Shown: positions 26,478 through 36,701 of the stretch, in pieces
Position numbering within the stretch: the stretch's first letter is position 1
Layout: the number at the start of each line of letters is the position of its first letter
NCBI GenBank assembly: GCA_012103255.1
Contig: WLXD01000001.1
Coordinates: 62,001-126,000 of the forward strand
Direction: 5' to 3'
Source of the DNA: Acidobacteriota bacterium
GTDB taxonomy: Bacteria; Acidobacteriota; UBA890; WLXD01
Length of the DNA stretch: 64,000 bases
The notes under the pieces: model-generated
Seen by the model: the letters and a program-made list of their open reading frames with translations, nothing else
Database searches by the model: none
What the model was told of the DNA's origin: nothing
Translations under genes and position numbers: made by a program

Positions 26478-29077
26478 CGAGCCCGAAACCGGCAGGCTGG
26501 GCCCAGGCAATCGCACGGCGACTCGTTCGTGGCCCGAACTCGGAGTTCGTTCTGGCCGACCTCGCGGATGACTTCTCGGCACAGGGGAGCCACGTTCGGT
26601 ACCTGCGCCTTGCCGCCGCCTCACGACGCGCCATGCGCGGCGCCGGTGGGACGCCGATGCAGTTGCTGGGAGCTGTGGCCTCCGACACCCGGTTCGCAGC
26701 ACGCGGCCTTCGCAAGAACCCGGGGTTTGCGGTCGTCGCAGTGCTGACGCTGGCCCTTGGCATCGGCGCCAACGCCGCGATCTTTACCGTCGTGCACGGC
26801 GTTCTGCTCGCGCCGTTGCCCTACGACCAGCCCGAACGCGTGGTCAATGTCTGGCAGGTATTCCGCGACTGGCAGAACTCCGAGATCCAGATGTTCCGGG
26901 ATATGGCCGACCGCTTCTCCATCTCGTGGCCGGTGTATCTCGAATGGACCGAGCGCAGCCAGACGTTCGACGCGATCACGGTCTACTCCTCGTTCCCAAC
27001 GATCGTGGACGGGCCGGAGTTGGCGGAGTGGGTGAGCGTCGTGCAGACCACGCACAGCTTCGTGGACGTGGTCGGAGTGCAGCCCGCGATGGGGCGGTGG
27101 TTCACCGCCGAGGAAGGCGATACCGCCACACGCGTGGTGGTGGTGAGCCACAACTACTGGCAAACCCGGCTCGGCGGCGCTCCGGATGCGGTGGGCAGAT
27201 CCGTGCGCCTGCACGGCAGCGCCTACTCGATCATCGGCGTGATGCCCGATGGCTTCTACTTCCCGCGCCGGGGCTTCGACATGTGGTACCCGGTGGCGGA
27301 AGGCCGGCGCAACAACCGCTTCACAAACCAGTCCCTGTCTTCGATCGGACGACTGGGTGATGGCATGACGATCGAGGATGCCCAGCTCGAAATGGACGCG
27401 GTGGCCGACCAGATCATCGCGGACATCCCCGACTCCATCGATGCCGGCGTGCGCCTGGTGAGCCGGGTCGAGGAAGTGGCCGGGTCGACGGCTGGCACTC
27501 TGCGCCTCCTCGCCGGCGCGGTTGGACTCGTTCTCCTGGTGGCGGCAGCGAACGTGGCGGGCCTCCTGCTCGTCCGCAATACGACACGACAGCAGGAACT
27601 CGCCGTGCGCACAGCTCTCGGAGCACGCAGGTCGCGTCTCGCCGGCCAGCTCATGGTCGAAGGCGCGGTGCTCGCAGCGGCCGGCGGCTTGCTGGCGCTC
27701 GTAGCGGTGGCGGGCACGCTGGGCTGGATCCGAGCGCTCCTGCCGACGAATACGCCGCGCGTGGACGACATCGTGGTGTCGGCACCGGTGGTCGGATACG
27801 TCGCGGCGACCTCTGCGCTCGTGGCCGTGCTGTTCGCCATCATTGCGGTGTTGCAGCTGCGGCGGTCGGAGCCGGCGGACGGCCTGCGCGAGACATCGCG
27901 AGTCCTGGCCGGCTCCCGCGGCCGCTCCTTGCTGGTGGTCGGTGAGATCGCTGTCAGCGTGATCCTTCTGACCGGCGCCCTCCTGCTCACCACGAGCTAC
28001 CTGCGCCTCGCCGCAGTCGAGAGCGGCGTCGAGACGCAAGGGCTCCTCAGCATGTACGTCGCGGCGCCGATCGATATCTGGCACGACGCGCCTGAAGAGC
28101 TGCGTGCGTTCTACACAGAGGCCGACCAGAACCTGGAAACCCTGGCCGGCATCGACGCGTTCGCGGCCGTGGCCAACCTGCCATTCGCCGGCTCGCGTTC
28201 GTCCGGGAGTTTCGGGCTGATCGCAGAGGCCGCGACGCCTGAAGACAGCGGCTGGAGTCTGGAGCAGGACGTATCGCCGTCGTACTTCGACGTCATGGGC
28301 ATCCCGATCGTGCAAGGGCGCACCCTTTCGAGCGACGAGGCCGGCCCGCAAGAAATGGTGGTTAGCACGGAGTTCGCCGAACAGTACTTCCCCGACGGCA
28401 GCCCGCTGGGCGAGACGATCTGGGAACAGAACACCGGAGCTCACGTGATCGTCGGCGTTGCCGCCGACGTGCGCCACTCCAACCTGACCGAGAAAATCGA
28501 AGCCAAGCGCTACCGACTCTTCGAGCGTGCTCCCGACGCCGCTGCCTCGTACGTGATCCGTGTGAACGGAGATTCCGGCGCGGTCGCCGAACGCGCGCGC
28601 GCAGCGATTCTCGAGATCGGGCCCGGCGTGACCGTCCGTAACGTCGCGACGATGACCGACCTCGTACGTCGCACCACCGCCCTACCCCGATTCCGGACAC
28701 TGTTGCTCGCCATGCTCGCAGGCATCGCGATCCTGCTCTCCGGGCTCGGCCTCTACGGCGTGGTCGCCTATGCAGTGGCCGCCCGTCGACGCGAGTTCGG
28801 TCTCCGGATGACACTCGGCGCTGGAGGTCCGCAGGTTGCCCGCCTCGTGCTGCGCGACGGACTCCGCCTCACCCTGCCCGGCATCATGCTTGGAATCGCC
28901 GGCGCCCTCATGACGACTTCCTGGCTCGCCTCCTATCTCTACAAGGTGAACGGCCGCGACCCGATGCTGCTCGGCCTTACGGCGCTTGCAGTCGCCGGGC
29001 TGGCCATCGCAGCCATGGCGCTCCCGGCATGGCGCGCCCTGCGCGTGGACCCGATGGTGGCGCTCCGAACCGATTGA
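26474..29077 (+). CDS. ADOP-family ABC transporter permease (prefix type 2)
   Basis: An intact 867-residue duplicated permease. The prefix (~1-58) has [19 protein letters not shown], the type-2 pattern in shortened form. TM1 (~84-107) reads [20 protein letters not shown]. The first periplasmic domain (~115-335) is followed by the first FtsX core (~341-465), TM5 (~482-505) and a second periplasmic domain. The final FtsX core (~740-867) contains [26 protein letters not shown]. The natural start is the ATG overlapping the padR stop; the reading frame is open upstream of it but runs through padR and its operators. No ATPase is encoded nearby. The substrate is unknown. Confidence 0.92.
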   Translation: MTSPKPAGWAQAIARRLVRGPNSEFVLADLADDFSAQGSHVRYLRLAAASRRAMRGAGGTPMQLLGAVASDTRFAARGLRKNPGFAVVAVLTLALGIGANAAIFTVVHGVLLAPLPYDQPERVVNVWQVFRDWQNSEIQMFRDMADRFSISWPVYLEWTERSQTFDAITVYSSFPTIVDGPELAEWVSVVQTTHSFVDVVGVQPAMGRWFTAEEGDTATRVVVVSHNYWQTRLGGAPDAVGRSVRLHGSAYSIIGVMPDGFYFPRRGFDMWYPVAEGRRNNRFTNQSLSSIGRLGDGMTIEDAQLEMDAVADQIIADIPDSIDAGVRLVSRVEEVAGSTAGTLRLLAGAVGLVLLVAAANVAGLLLVRNTTRQQELAVRTALGARRSRLAGQLMVEGAVLAAAGGLLALVAVAGTLGWIRALLPTNTPRVDDIVVSAPVVGYVAATSALVAVLFAIIAVLQLRRSEPADGLRETSRVLAGSRGRSLLVVGEIAVSVILLTGALLLTTSYLRLAAVESGVETQGLLSMYVAAPIDIWHDAPEELRAFYTEADQNLETLAGIDAFAAVANLPFAGSRSSGSFGLIAEAATPEDSGWSLEQDVSPSYFDVMGIPIVQGRTLSSDEAGPQEMVVSTEFAEQYFPDGSPLGETIWEQNTGAHVIVGVAADVRHSNLTEKIEAKRYRLFERAPDAAASYVIRVNGDSGAVAERARAAILEIGPGVTVRNVATMTDLVRRTTALPRFRTLLLAMLAGIAILLSGLGLYGVVAYAVAARRREFGLRMTLGAGGPQVARLVLRDGLRLTLPGIMLGIAGALMTTSWLASYLYKVNGRDPMLLGLTALAVAGLAIAAMALPAWRALRVDPMVALRTD

Positions 29078-29088
29078 TCTCGCGCGTG

Positions 29089-29117
29089 TTGGGAAGGTAG
29101 CGCCGGCAGAGTAGAGT
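29089..29117 (+). promoter_or_regulatory. Putative promoter of the 29145 kinase gene
   Basis: TTGGGA (29089-29094) and TAGAGT (29112-29117) are exactly 17 bases apart and 28 bases before the ATG. The same TAGAGT -10 with a 17-base spacer occurs before the kinase gene at 36702 and the padR at 21319. Confidence 0.45.
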
Positions 29118-29144
29118 CTGGCCTCCACGTCCCGCGGAGCACGC

Positions 29145-31841
29145 ATGATCGGGAAGACCCTCGGCCCCTACACGCTCACCGACCGGCTCGGCGCCGGCGG
29201 GATGGGCGAGGTGTACCGAGCGCACGACGGTCGACTCGACCGCGAAGTCGCGATCAAGGTCCTGCCTGCCGGAATGGCGACGGACGCCGACGCCATGTCC
29301 CGCTTCGAGACCGAGGCACGCGCGGTCGCGGCACTGTCGCACCCGAACATCATCGCGGTTTTCGATGTCGGTCAGGGAGATGGCACGGCCTACGTCGTGA
29401 CCGAGCTTCTCGAGGGCGCTGCATTGAGTGACCTTCTGCTCGAGGGTCCGCTCCCCTATCGCAAGGCCGCCGACTACGCGCGCGACATCGCGCTGGGCCT
29501 GGCGGCAGCACACGACCGCGACATCGTTCACCGCGACGTGAAGCCCGCCAACGTTTTCATCACTTCGGATGGCCGCGTGAAGCTCCTGGACTTCGGCCTC
29601 GCGAAAGACTCGTCTCTGATGTCGAGTACCAACAGCGACTCGATTCAGGCAACCGTCGTGGGCACCGAGCCCGGCACGATTCTCGGAACCGTGGGATACA
29701 TGGCCCCGGAGCAGGTGCGCGGCGAGTCCGCCGATGCACGTAGCGACATTTTCGCGCTGGGCTCCGTGCTCTTCGAGATGCTCGATGGCCGCGCTGCCTT
29801 CAAGCGCGACACAAGCGCCGAGACCATGACCGCGATCCTCCGTGAGGAGCCGCCGGCCTCTTCGAGCAACAACCTGCCACGGTCGCTGGAACGCGTGGTA
29901 CGGCATTGCATGGAGAAGCGACCCGACGACCGCTTCCAGACAGCGCGAGATCTCGCCTTCGCTATCGATAACGCCTCGGTGGCCTCCGGCAGCGATATCC
30001 AGGCGCCGGCGGCGGCGCCAACGGCCGGCGCGCCCGCGCCGCGGGCGTCATGGATGCCGGCGATCGGGCTTGCGACGCTCGCGGCAGTCGCGGGTCTAGC
30101 TGCCGGTCTACTGCTCGACAGCGCGCCGCCCGCCACGCAACCGGCCCGTCTGCGGCAGGTCACTTTCTCGGGTCTCGACTATCAGCCCTCGGCGTCGCGT
30201 GATGGCCGCCTCATCGCCTTCCGCTCGTTGCGCGGTGGCACGGCGGGCATCTGGGTAAAGCAGCTCAGCACGGGCGGAGAACGACGGCTCACGAGCGGCG
30301 AGGACGCCACGCCCCGCTTCCATCCGTCCGGCGACAGCGTGCTCTTCTCGCGCTTGTCCGACACCCAGGTCGACCTCCACCGGATCGGCCTTCTTGGCGA
30401 GCAGCCGCGCAGGCTGGTCTCGGACGCGTTTCATGGAGACTGGTCGCCCGACGGCAACCAGATCGCGTTCGTCCGCCTGATCGTGCCCGATGCCCTCGTG
30501 GCGATCTATGATCTCGAAACCGGCACCGAGCGTGAACTGTTCCGTGTCGAGGGGTTCGCGCTCGAGCACCCACGCTACTCGCCCGATGGCAGAACCGTCT
30601 CGGTTACACGGTTGCCAACGACAAACGCTGCGGGTGGACAGGCTCAAATCCTGATCGATGTCGCGACGGGCGAGGCCAGCGCGCTTCCCAGTCCGACGGG
30701 ACCAGCGGCGATGACAGGCGCCGCCTGGACCGCCAGCGGCGACGCCCTCATCTTCGGGCTCGCGCCCAACACAACCGGTGACCGCACCGGGTTACCGGGC
30801 CGGGTCGTGCGTCAGGAGATCGCAACGGGCGAGGTCACGACATTGTTCTGGGCCTCCGGTCTCTTCCCGCAGCGAGGCGACGGTGCCGGTTTCGGCGTCG
30901 TCGAGCGCGTCGGCAATGATCGCGTAGCAGTTGGGCTGGCACGCGTGACCACTCAACTAAGCGAGGTTGAGATCGGCGGGGACCAGCGCGGTCGCCCGCT
31001 CACCGTCGGCGATGCTCAGGATCGGCAGCCCGTCTACTCGCCCGATGGCAGCCGGGTGCTGTTCTCGTCGAATCGATCGGGGAACCTCGACCTCTGGACG
31101 GTGAGCCCGGAGACTCTCGAACTGACCCAGGTCACCGACGACAGCGCGCAGGACTGGGATCCGGCCTATACGCCGGACGGCCGGAACATCATCTGGAGTT
31201 CGGACCGGTCGGGAGAACTGCAGATCTGGATGGCTGACGCCGACGGCAACGGGCCGCGTCAGATCACCAACATTGCCAACGACGCGCAGAACCCAACCAT
31301 GACCGCGGACGGCGAATGGATCGTCTACGCAAGCGCTGATCCGGTGCACCTCGGACTCCGCCGGGTACGCCCCGACGGGAGCGAGGACACAGGCATCTCC
31401 TCCGAGGTCATCGGCATCCCGCAGGTGGGCCCCGCCGACAACTGGGTTGCCTACGGCAATTCGGGCCGCAGTCGGGGCACGGACGTCCGGATCATCGACG
31501 CCGTGAGCGGCGAATTCATGCACGCGGAGACACCGATCTATATCCCGCCCCTCGGCATCTCGGGCGGGCCGATGAGCGCCATGACCCTCGGGCGACCTCG
31601 CTGGATCGACGAGGAAACGCTGGCATTCGTGGCCCAGTTCGGGGACGTCCCCGGTATCTGGGCAATGGACCTGGTGTCCGAAGGTGACGTAGCGACGGCT
31701 GGTCGGGTGCTCGTCGAAGCGAACGCCCAGGAGCTCACCGAGTCTTTCGGCCTGTCGCCGGACGGACGCTTCATCACGGTCGCCCTCCAGCGAGCATCGT
31801 TCTCGCTCGCAATCGCGGATCAGGTCGAGGGACTCGAGTAG
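29145..31841 (+). CDS. Transmembrane Ser/Thr kinase with TolB/PD40 beta-propeller
   Basis: An 898-residue receptor-type kinase. The kinase domain (~8-280) has GAGGMG, Lys38 (VAIK), HRD with Asp131 and DFG with Asp149, all intact, and a GTVGYMAPEQVRG activation-loop end. One TM helix lies at ~303-325 (IGLATLAAVAGLAAGLLL). The periplasmic part is a propeller of PD40-type repeats (YQPSASRDGRLIAFRS, YSPDGSRVLFSSNRSGNLD, YTPDGRNIIWSSDRSGEL). Family members are thought to sense envelope ligands through the propeller; no ligand is visible here. It follows an ADOP gene by 67 bp with its own promoter and is convergent with the amine oxidase gene. Confidence 0.93.
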   Translation: MIGKTLGPYTLTDRLGAGGMGEVYRAHDGRLDREVAIKVLPAGMATDADAMSRFETEARAVAALSHPNIIAVFDVGQGDGTAYVVTELLEGAALSDLLLEGPLPYRKAADYARDIALGLAAAHDRDIVHRDVKPANVFITSDGRVKLLDFGLAKDSSLMSSTNSDSIQATVVGTEPGTILGTVGYMAPEQVRGESADARSDIFALGSVLFEMLDGRAAFKRDTSAETMTAILREEPPASSSNNLPRSLERVVRHCMEKRPDDRFQTARDLAFAIDNASVASGSDIQAPAAAPTAGAPAPRASWMPAIGLATLAAVAGLAAGLLLDSAPPATQPARLRQVTFSGLDYQPSASRDGRLIAFRSLRGGTAGIWVKQLSTGGERRLTSGEDATPRFHPSGDSVLFSRLSDTQVDLHRIGLLGEQPRRLVSDAFHGDWSPDGNQIAFVRLIVPDALVAIYDLETGTERELFRVEGFALEHPRYSPDGRTVSVTRLPTTNAAGGQAQILIDVATGEASALPSPTGPAAMTGAAWTASGDALIFGLAPNTTGDRTGLPGRVVRQEIATGEVTTLFWASGLFPQRGDGAGFGVVERVGNDRVAVGLARVTTQLSEVEIGGDQRGRPLTVGDAQDRQPVYSPDGSRVLFSSNRSGNLDLWTVSPETLELTQVTDDSAQDWDPAYTPDGRNIIWSSDRSGELQIWMADADGNGPRQITNIANDAQNPTMTADGEWIVYASADPVHLGLRRVRPDGSEDTGISSEVIGIPQVGPADNWVAYGNSGRSRGTDVRIIDAVSGEFMHAETPIYIPPLGISGGPMSAMTLGRPRWIDEETLAFVAQFGDVPGIWAMDLVSEGDVATAGRVLVEANAQELTESFGLSPDGRFITVALQRASFSLAIADQVEGLE

Positions 31842-31847
31842 GCCACG

Positions 31848-33425
31848 CTAGGCCGCCATCATTCGCACCAGGCTCTCGCTGGCGAGACGGCCCGTCTGTG
31901 CAGCGCCGTTCATGTAGCCGTAGTACTCGTCGCTCAGGTGTTCGCCGATGAAGAAGAGGCCGTCGAAGACCACCTCCTGGCGGCGACGCGGTTTGGCCGC
32001 TTCGATCCAGAAATAGTCGGCGAAGCGTGTGAGCTGTCCCGGGCGATAGCTCGCGTATGAGCCGCCGGACTCCTTCTCCCGGTGCCAGCGGGTCCGGGTG
32101 AACTTGCCAACGGCCCAGACGAATGCCGGGATGGCTACCGTGAGTTGTCTCAGGAACCTTGAACCGACGCTCTGGGAGGACCCCTTCACGGCCTTGTCCG
32201 CTTGAGCACCACCCGTGAAGAAGGTGAGTGCGGCGTCCTCGCGTTCCGGCTGCCGCATGCTGCCGTCCCACACGACGGTGAATTCCTGGTCGTCCCAGGA
32301 CTCGCCCACGAATCCCATCGGAGTGCGCCAGGTGCGCTGAAACGAACGGCCGATCAGCTTCTCGTTCCGCCCGAGCTCGGACTCGCTGACAAACGCCGTG
32401 AATTCTTCGGGCAGGTCGGCGTCGACGGCCACGCGACGAAACGGCGGAAACGGCATCGCGACGATCACGTAGTCGGCCTCGGTCCGCGTCACCTTGCCGC
32501 TGCGCGACCGGAACTTGAGACGGTAGGTGCCTGCATCCGTATGTTGGATACGTTGTAGCGATCGGTTGACCATCACCTGGCCTTCGAGCTCTGCCGCAAG
32601 CGCGTCCGTCACCTGTGCCGAGCCGCCGGCGACCGAGAACTGCTCATCGTTGAGACCCGTGGTCCCCACCTGTTTGCCGCGCACTCTCGGAAGGTTGTAG
32701 ATCAACTGAATGGCGGAGGATTCCTCGGGTTCGACCCCGTACTCGGACCGAATCCCGCCCTCGAGAAGAGCGCGCACCTCGGTGGTCGGGATCTTGTCGG
32801 CGTGCAGGTCGAGGTAGTCCGTCACCGACAGCGCATCGAGCTCCGGCGCCACGGCGTCCCAGTCTTCGTCCAGCCGGTCGTAGTCGTCGCCGATCTGATC
32901 GGCGATCGGCCGCAACAGGTCGGCGAGCTCACGCTCCGGGATCATCCGGTCACCGAGGTAGTACCCCGTCGCGGGCACACCCTCGACCTCATCGATAGCG
33001 CTCTTCTCGTCGACGAGTTCCAGGCCGAGCTCATCAACAAGATCGATCATGTCGGTGTGATCGCTGTTCACGAAGTGACCGCCCAACTCGAACACGAGCC
33101 CGTCGCGGGTTTCCGAGCGCATCCGCCCACCAACCGCATCGCGCGCTTCGTAAACCTGCGCCGTGAGTCCCTGTTTCTTGAGCTGATACGCCGCGTTCAG
33201 ACCCGCCACGCCCGCACCGATGATCGCAATCCGGGGCGCCGCGGAGCCCTGCCACGCGGCGACCGCTGCAGGGAACGCTGCGCTGGCGGTACCGGCAACG
33301 GCCGCGGACCGAACGAACCGGCGTCGGGACCAGCCGTCGAGCCGCAGGCTGTGATCGCGTTGGCCGGGCTCGCGAGCGATGTGGACCATGCGCGACAGCG
33401 CTCGGAAGAATGGTGAGTGCGGCAT
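31848..33425 (-). CDS. Tat-exported flavin amine oxidase family protein
   Basis: A 525-residue FAD enzyme. Residues ~32-58 form a twin-arginine signal (SRRRFVRSAAVAGTASAAF), so it is exported folded. The FAD motif follows: RIAIIGAGVAGLNAAYQLKKQG, then YEARDAVGGRM and LGGHFVNSDH. The C-terminal FAD motif is FFIGEHLSDEYYGYMNGAAQTG. This is the monoamine-oxidase fold: it would oxidise an amine or amino acid to imine and H2O2 in the periplasm. The ATG overlaps the stop of the upstream kinase gene by one base (TGATG), so the two are translationally coupled. The start is unusually long before the signal; internal Met13 is an alternative. Confidence 0.88.
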   Translation of the reverse strand: MPHSPFFRALSRMVHIAREPGQRDHSLRLDGWSRRRFVRSAAVAGTASAAFPAAVAAWQGSAAPRIAIIGAGVAGLNAAYQLKKQGLTAQVYEARDAVGGRMRSETRDGLVFELGGHFVNSDHTDMIDLVDELGLELVDEKSAIDEVEGVPATGYYLGDRMIPERELADLLRPIADQIGDDYDRLDEDWDAVAPELDALSVTDYLDLHADKIPTTEVRALLEGGIRSEYGVEPEESSAIQLIYNLPRVRGKQVGTTGLNDEQFSVAGGSAQVTDALAAELEGQVMVNRSLQRIQHTDAGTYRLKFRSRSGKVTRTEADYVIVAMPFPPFRRVAVDADLPEEFTAFVSESELGRNEKLIGRSFQRTWRTPMGFVGESWDDQEFTVVWDGSMRQPEREDAALTFFTGGAQADKAVKGSSQSVGSRFLRQLTVAIPAFVWAVGKFTRTRWHREKESGGSYASYRPGQLTRFADYFWIEAAKPRRRQEVVFDGLFFIGEHLSDEYYGYMNGAAQTGRLASESLVRMMAA

Positions 33426-36016
33426 CAGCGCGCGTCGAGAGCTGCGGCCAAGTCGACCGACCAGTTCTGAATCCAGCGCCAGGCGCCAGAGCCTTCGCCG
33501 ACCCGAACCATCAGGAAGCGCCCATCCGCCGCAACGTCATACAGCGGATTGCCGAATTGATCCTCTTCGTAGGCACTCCCGGAGAAAAGCCGTCGCGGGG
33601 TGCCGATCTGGACGCCGTCGTCGAGGTTGATCGAGACCTCCATCATCGCGTTGCCCTGCAGGAAGAAGACGTGCCTGCCGTCGTCCGACCAACTCGCAGC
33701 ACTCCCGTTCGCTTCGGAAATGGGCCAGACCTGACTCTCGATGTTGGGATACTGCCGCAGGAGAACACGATCTTCTCCGAGCTCGTCGGATACGTAGACG
33801 AACGCCCGGCCGCTGGGAGACATCACGGGGCCGCGCTCGTTCGCTTCGGTTTCAAGCAGTGGCTCCGCGGATCCGTCCATGTGGAATCGCCAGAGATCAC
33901 GACCTCTGTTCGGCGTGATGACGTAGCCCAGGGCAGCGTCGCCTCCCGGCAGGAAACTGGTGGGAACTGACTGCTCGGCCGTCGTGAACATGCGCGGCGG
34001 TTCGCCGCCGGTCGGGTGCCACTTGATGTAGGCGGTGGTGGGTCCCGGCTTGGGGAGCAACCGGCGCTGGGTGATGTCGTCGAGAGAAACCACGGTGGGC
34101 TCCGTCCCGATCCACGCGATCTTCGACTCGTCTGGGCTCAGTGATACGCCGATCGCCCCATTGGCACCCAACGTCTGCTGGTTGCCGAAATCCATGGTGA
34201 CGCCGGTCGGAGTCTCGACGCCGTCGCGATCGACCCACACCACGTGGCGCTCCGTGGGGACTTCCATGGGGAAGAAGGCAAGCCCCGACGCATAGAGAGA
34301 AGCGACGAGCTGGGCGCCAACAGAGCTTGTGCTCGTAATGAGTTCGACGCCGGGCGGAGCGATGCTGCGCTCGGAACCGGTGAGACGGAGCGCGATCGGA
34401 TCGAACGGCGCGGCCACCAGAGCCCCGCGCTGGAAGAACACGAGCGTCGACGGCGCCACAAAGTGCGGCGAGTTGCCGGCCACGATTTCGGTGAACTCCC
34501 CCGTGTCGAGGTCCACCGCACCGACGGTCGGAATTCCTTGCTGCTCGATGCTCGCCGACACGAGCAACGTGCGCGATCCGGGCAGCCGGACCGGATGCGA
34601 GAGCCATGTGTCATCGGCCAGGCCTTTGACGTCGAGCGGTTGGGCCACGCCTCCGGTCACCGGTACTGTCAGGAGTTCGCGTCCTCCCAGGGGAGCGATG
34701 ATCAGAGTGTCGTCATCCATCCAGACCATGCGTTCGGTCCCGCCAGGGATGGTTGCGACCTGGCTCGGCTGACCGCCGAGTAGGCGCACGATCTTGAGGG
34801 TGCCCGTTGCCGCGAAGACCACCGATTCACCATCGGGAGAGAACGTCGGTGACGAGGCGAACCTGGTTCCAGGCACTGAGCGGGTGATGCCGTCGTCGAG
34901 CCGCCGGAGGTACATGAGACGCTCGCTGTCGGCGTCGCGCCCGACATAGACGATCGTCTGGCCGTCCGGGCCCAGCACCGGTGCCTCGCTTGCAAGCGGC
35001 GGCGGGTCGAACACGAGTTCGCTATAGGTGGTTGTCAACGGTTCTGGAGGCGCGCTGCCCCAGTAGCCGGAAGCCACCGCACCTACGACCAGTCCGGTCA
35101 CAAGAGTCGCCGCGATTGCGAACCAGCCGAGCCCGCTCGCTGCCGCCGCAGCCTGATCGACTTCTTCATCCACGTCGTGGTCGGCCTCGACAATGGCGAT
35201 CCGCGCGACGCCCATATGCGGCAAACGCATGGAGACATCACGGCGCAAGCAGCGTTCGATCAGATCGCGTAGCCAGTGCGGCGCATCGGCAGGGAGGCGC
35301 GACAGGTCCGGCTCGCGGCTGATCACGGCGGCGAGCACCTCGGTCACGTCGTCGCCCTCGAAGAGGCGTTGCCCGGCCAGCATCTCGAACATCACGGCGC
35401 CGTAGGCCCAGACGTCGGCCCGGCGATCCACCTCGGCACCCTTGGCCTGCTCGGGCGCCATGTAGGGCGCGGTGCCCATGATCATTCCGGGCTGCGCCGC
35501 GGTCATCATGATGGTGGGCGACTCGGCCACTCCCTCGCGGGGCTCGTGCTCGACTGACTTGGCCAGGCCGAAGTCGAGGACCTTGGCGGTCCCGTCCGGC
35601 GTGATCTTGATGTTGGCCGGCTTCAGATCGCGATGCACGATGCCCTGGTCGTGTGCGGCCTCGAGCGCAGCCGCCACCTGCTCGGCGATCCTCAAGATGT
35701 CGGCGCGGTCGAGGGTGGCCTCGGCGATGCAGTCGGCCAGCGTGTCCCCCGGAATCAGTTCGAGTACCAGCGCAACGCGCCCTTCGCTCTCCTCGATTCC
35801 GTGGATCGCACCGATGTTCGGATGGCTCAGCGTGGCCAGAGAACGCGCTTCGCGACGGAAGCGTTCCAGCGTTTCCGGATCCTCGGTCAGCGCCTCGGGA
35901 AGGAACTTGAGGGCGACTTCGCGACGGAGCTTGGTGTCCGTCGCCTGATACACCTCGCCCATACCGCCTTCGCCAAGCTTGGCGCCGATCTGGTAGTGCG
36001 CGATGGAGTCGGACAT
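33425..36016 (-). CDS. Transmembrane Ser/Thr kinase with C-terminal propeller-like domain
   Basis: An 863-residue kinase. The kinase domain (~8-275) has GEGGMG, Lys37 (VALK), HRD with Asp130 and DFG with Asp148, all intact, and GTAPYMAPEQAKG. A TM helix lies at ~295-318 (WFAIAATLVTGLVVGAVASG). The extracytoplasmic portion (~330-863) has repeats such as VLGPDGQTIVYVGRDADS, TFSPDGESVVFAA and VMSPSGRAFVYVS. The ATG is at 36014-36016. Its stop overlaps the amine oxidase start by one base, an operon link between a sensor kinase and an exported oxidase. Ligand and substrates are unknown. Confidence 0.93.
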   Translation of the reverse strand: MSDSIAHYQIGAKLGEGGMGEVYQATDTKLRREVALKFLPEALTEDPETLERFRREARSLATLSHPNIGAIHGIEESEGRVALVLELIPGDTLADCIAEATLDRADILRIAEQVAAALEAAHDQGIVHRDLKPANIKITPDGTAKVLDFGLAKSVEHEPREGVAESPTIMMTAAQPGMIMGTAPYMAPEQAKGAEVDRRADVWAYGAVMFEMLAGQRLFEGDDVTEVLAAVISREPDLSRLPADAPHWLRDLIERCLRRDVSMRLPHMGVARIAIVEADHDVDEEVDQAAAAASGLGWFAIAATLVTGLVVGAVASGYWGSAPPEPLTTTYSELVFDPPPLASEAPVLGPDGQTIVYVGRDADSERLMYLRRLDDGITRSVPGTRFASSPTFSPDGESVVFAATGTLKIVRLLGGQPSQVATIPGGTERMVWMDDDTLIIAPLGGRELLTVPVTGGVAQPLDVKGLADDTWLSHPVRLPGSRTLLVSASIEQQGIPTVGAVDLDTGEFTEIVAGNSPHFVAPSTLVFFQRGALVAAPFDPIALRLTGSERSIAPPGVELITSTSSVGAQLVASLYASGLAFFPMEVPTERHVVWVDRDGVETPTGVTMDFGNQQTLGANGAIGVSLSPDESKIAWIGTEPTVVSLDDITQRRLLPKPGPTTAYIKWHPTGGEPPRMFTTAEQSVPTSFLPGGDAALGYVITPNRGRDLWRFHMDGSAEPLLETEANERGPVMSPSGRAFVYVSDELGEDRVLLRQYPNIESQVWPISEANGSAASWSDDGRHVFFLQGNAMMEVSINLDDGVQIGTPRRLFSGSAYEEDQFGNPLYDVAADGRFLMVRVGEGSGAWRWIQNWSVDLAAALDAR

Positions 36017-36100
36017 GGGTCCCGGGGAAGCAGAGGCAACAGCGCAGGATTATGCGCTACCGACACCCGCGACACCATCGTAAGAAACGGCCGACGGTGC

Positions 36101-36496
36101 TCAGACGAAGCGGCCCGCCTGCTCCAGCACTTCGATCGGATGTCCATCGGGGTCGGACACGAAGAAATAGCGTCCGAGGAGTTCTCCGTCGTAGTCCATC
36201 TGCTTGAGCGGTCCCGGCCGCAGGCCTTCGGACTCCAGGCGGGTGCGCTCCGATTCGGCGTGCGGAACGCTCACCGCGAGATGGCCGTGTCCGGCGCTCA
36301 TTTCATGAGGGTCGGTGCCACCGCGATTCCACATGAGTTCGATCTCGAAATCGGATTCCGCGTTGCGCAGATACACCAGTGCGAAGCTGTCGAATTCGAC
36401 GCGGTCTACGACCTCGAGATCAAAGGCCTGTTTGTAGAACTCGACCGATGCTTCCAGGTTCGCCACCCGGATCATGCTGTGAACCAGCTTCGCCAT
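36101..36496 (-). CDS. Glyoxalase I-like VOC protein (lactoylglutathione lyase family)
   Basis: A 131-residue single-domain VOC protein close in layout to bacterial GloA. The four expected metal ligands are present: His in LVHSMIRV, Glu in FEIELMWNRGG, His in GHGHLAVSV and Glu in GHPIEVLEQ. The start MAKLVHSMIRV aligns with the GloA N-terminus and has GGAGACGAG before the ATG at 36494-36496. Such enzymes isomerise the methylglyoxal-glutathione adduct. Whether this host uses glutathione is unknown, so another thiol or substrate is possible. It lies between two kinase genes, on the same strand as the 33425 kinase gene. Confidence 0.88.
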   Translation of the reverse strand: MAKLVHSMIRVANLEASVEFYKQAFDLEVVDRVEFDSFALVYLRNAESDFEIELMWNRGGTDPHEMSAGHGHLAVSVPHAESERTRLESEGLRPGPLKQMDYDGELLGRYFFVSDPDGHPIEVLEQAGRFV

Positions 36497-36610
36497 GACT
36501 CGTCTCCGTAGATCCAAACCCAGGCAGGGGTGACTCCACAGTGCACGCTGGCTCCTGGCGTGCCAACTACGGCCGCAGGGTCGGTGGACGGCACCGGACG
36601 CTATTAGCCG

Positions 36611-36639
36611 TTGTCGCGCGACGCTATCAAGACTAGAGT
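36611..36639 (+). promoter_or_regulatory. Putative promoter of the 36702 kinase gene
   Basis: TTGTCG (36611-36616) and TAGAGT (36634-36639) are 17 bases apart. The -10 is identical to those at 29112 and 21328. The start codon is 63 bases downstream. Confidence 0.4.
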
Positions 36640-36701
36640 TGCGACCTGTCGCTGAGATTGACCGTTCGGCCGGCCGTGCCGGCCCTGGGTAAAGAGGGGT
36701 C

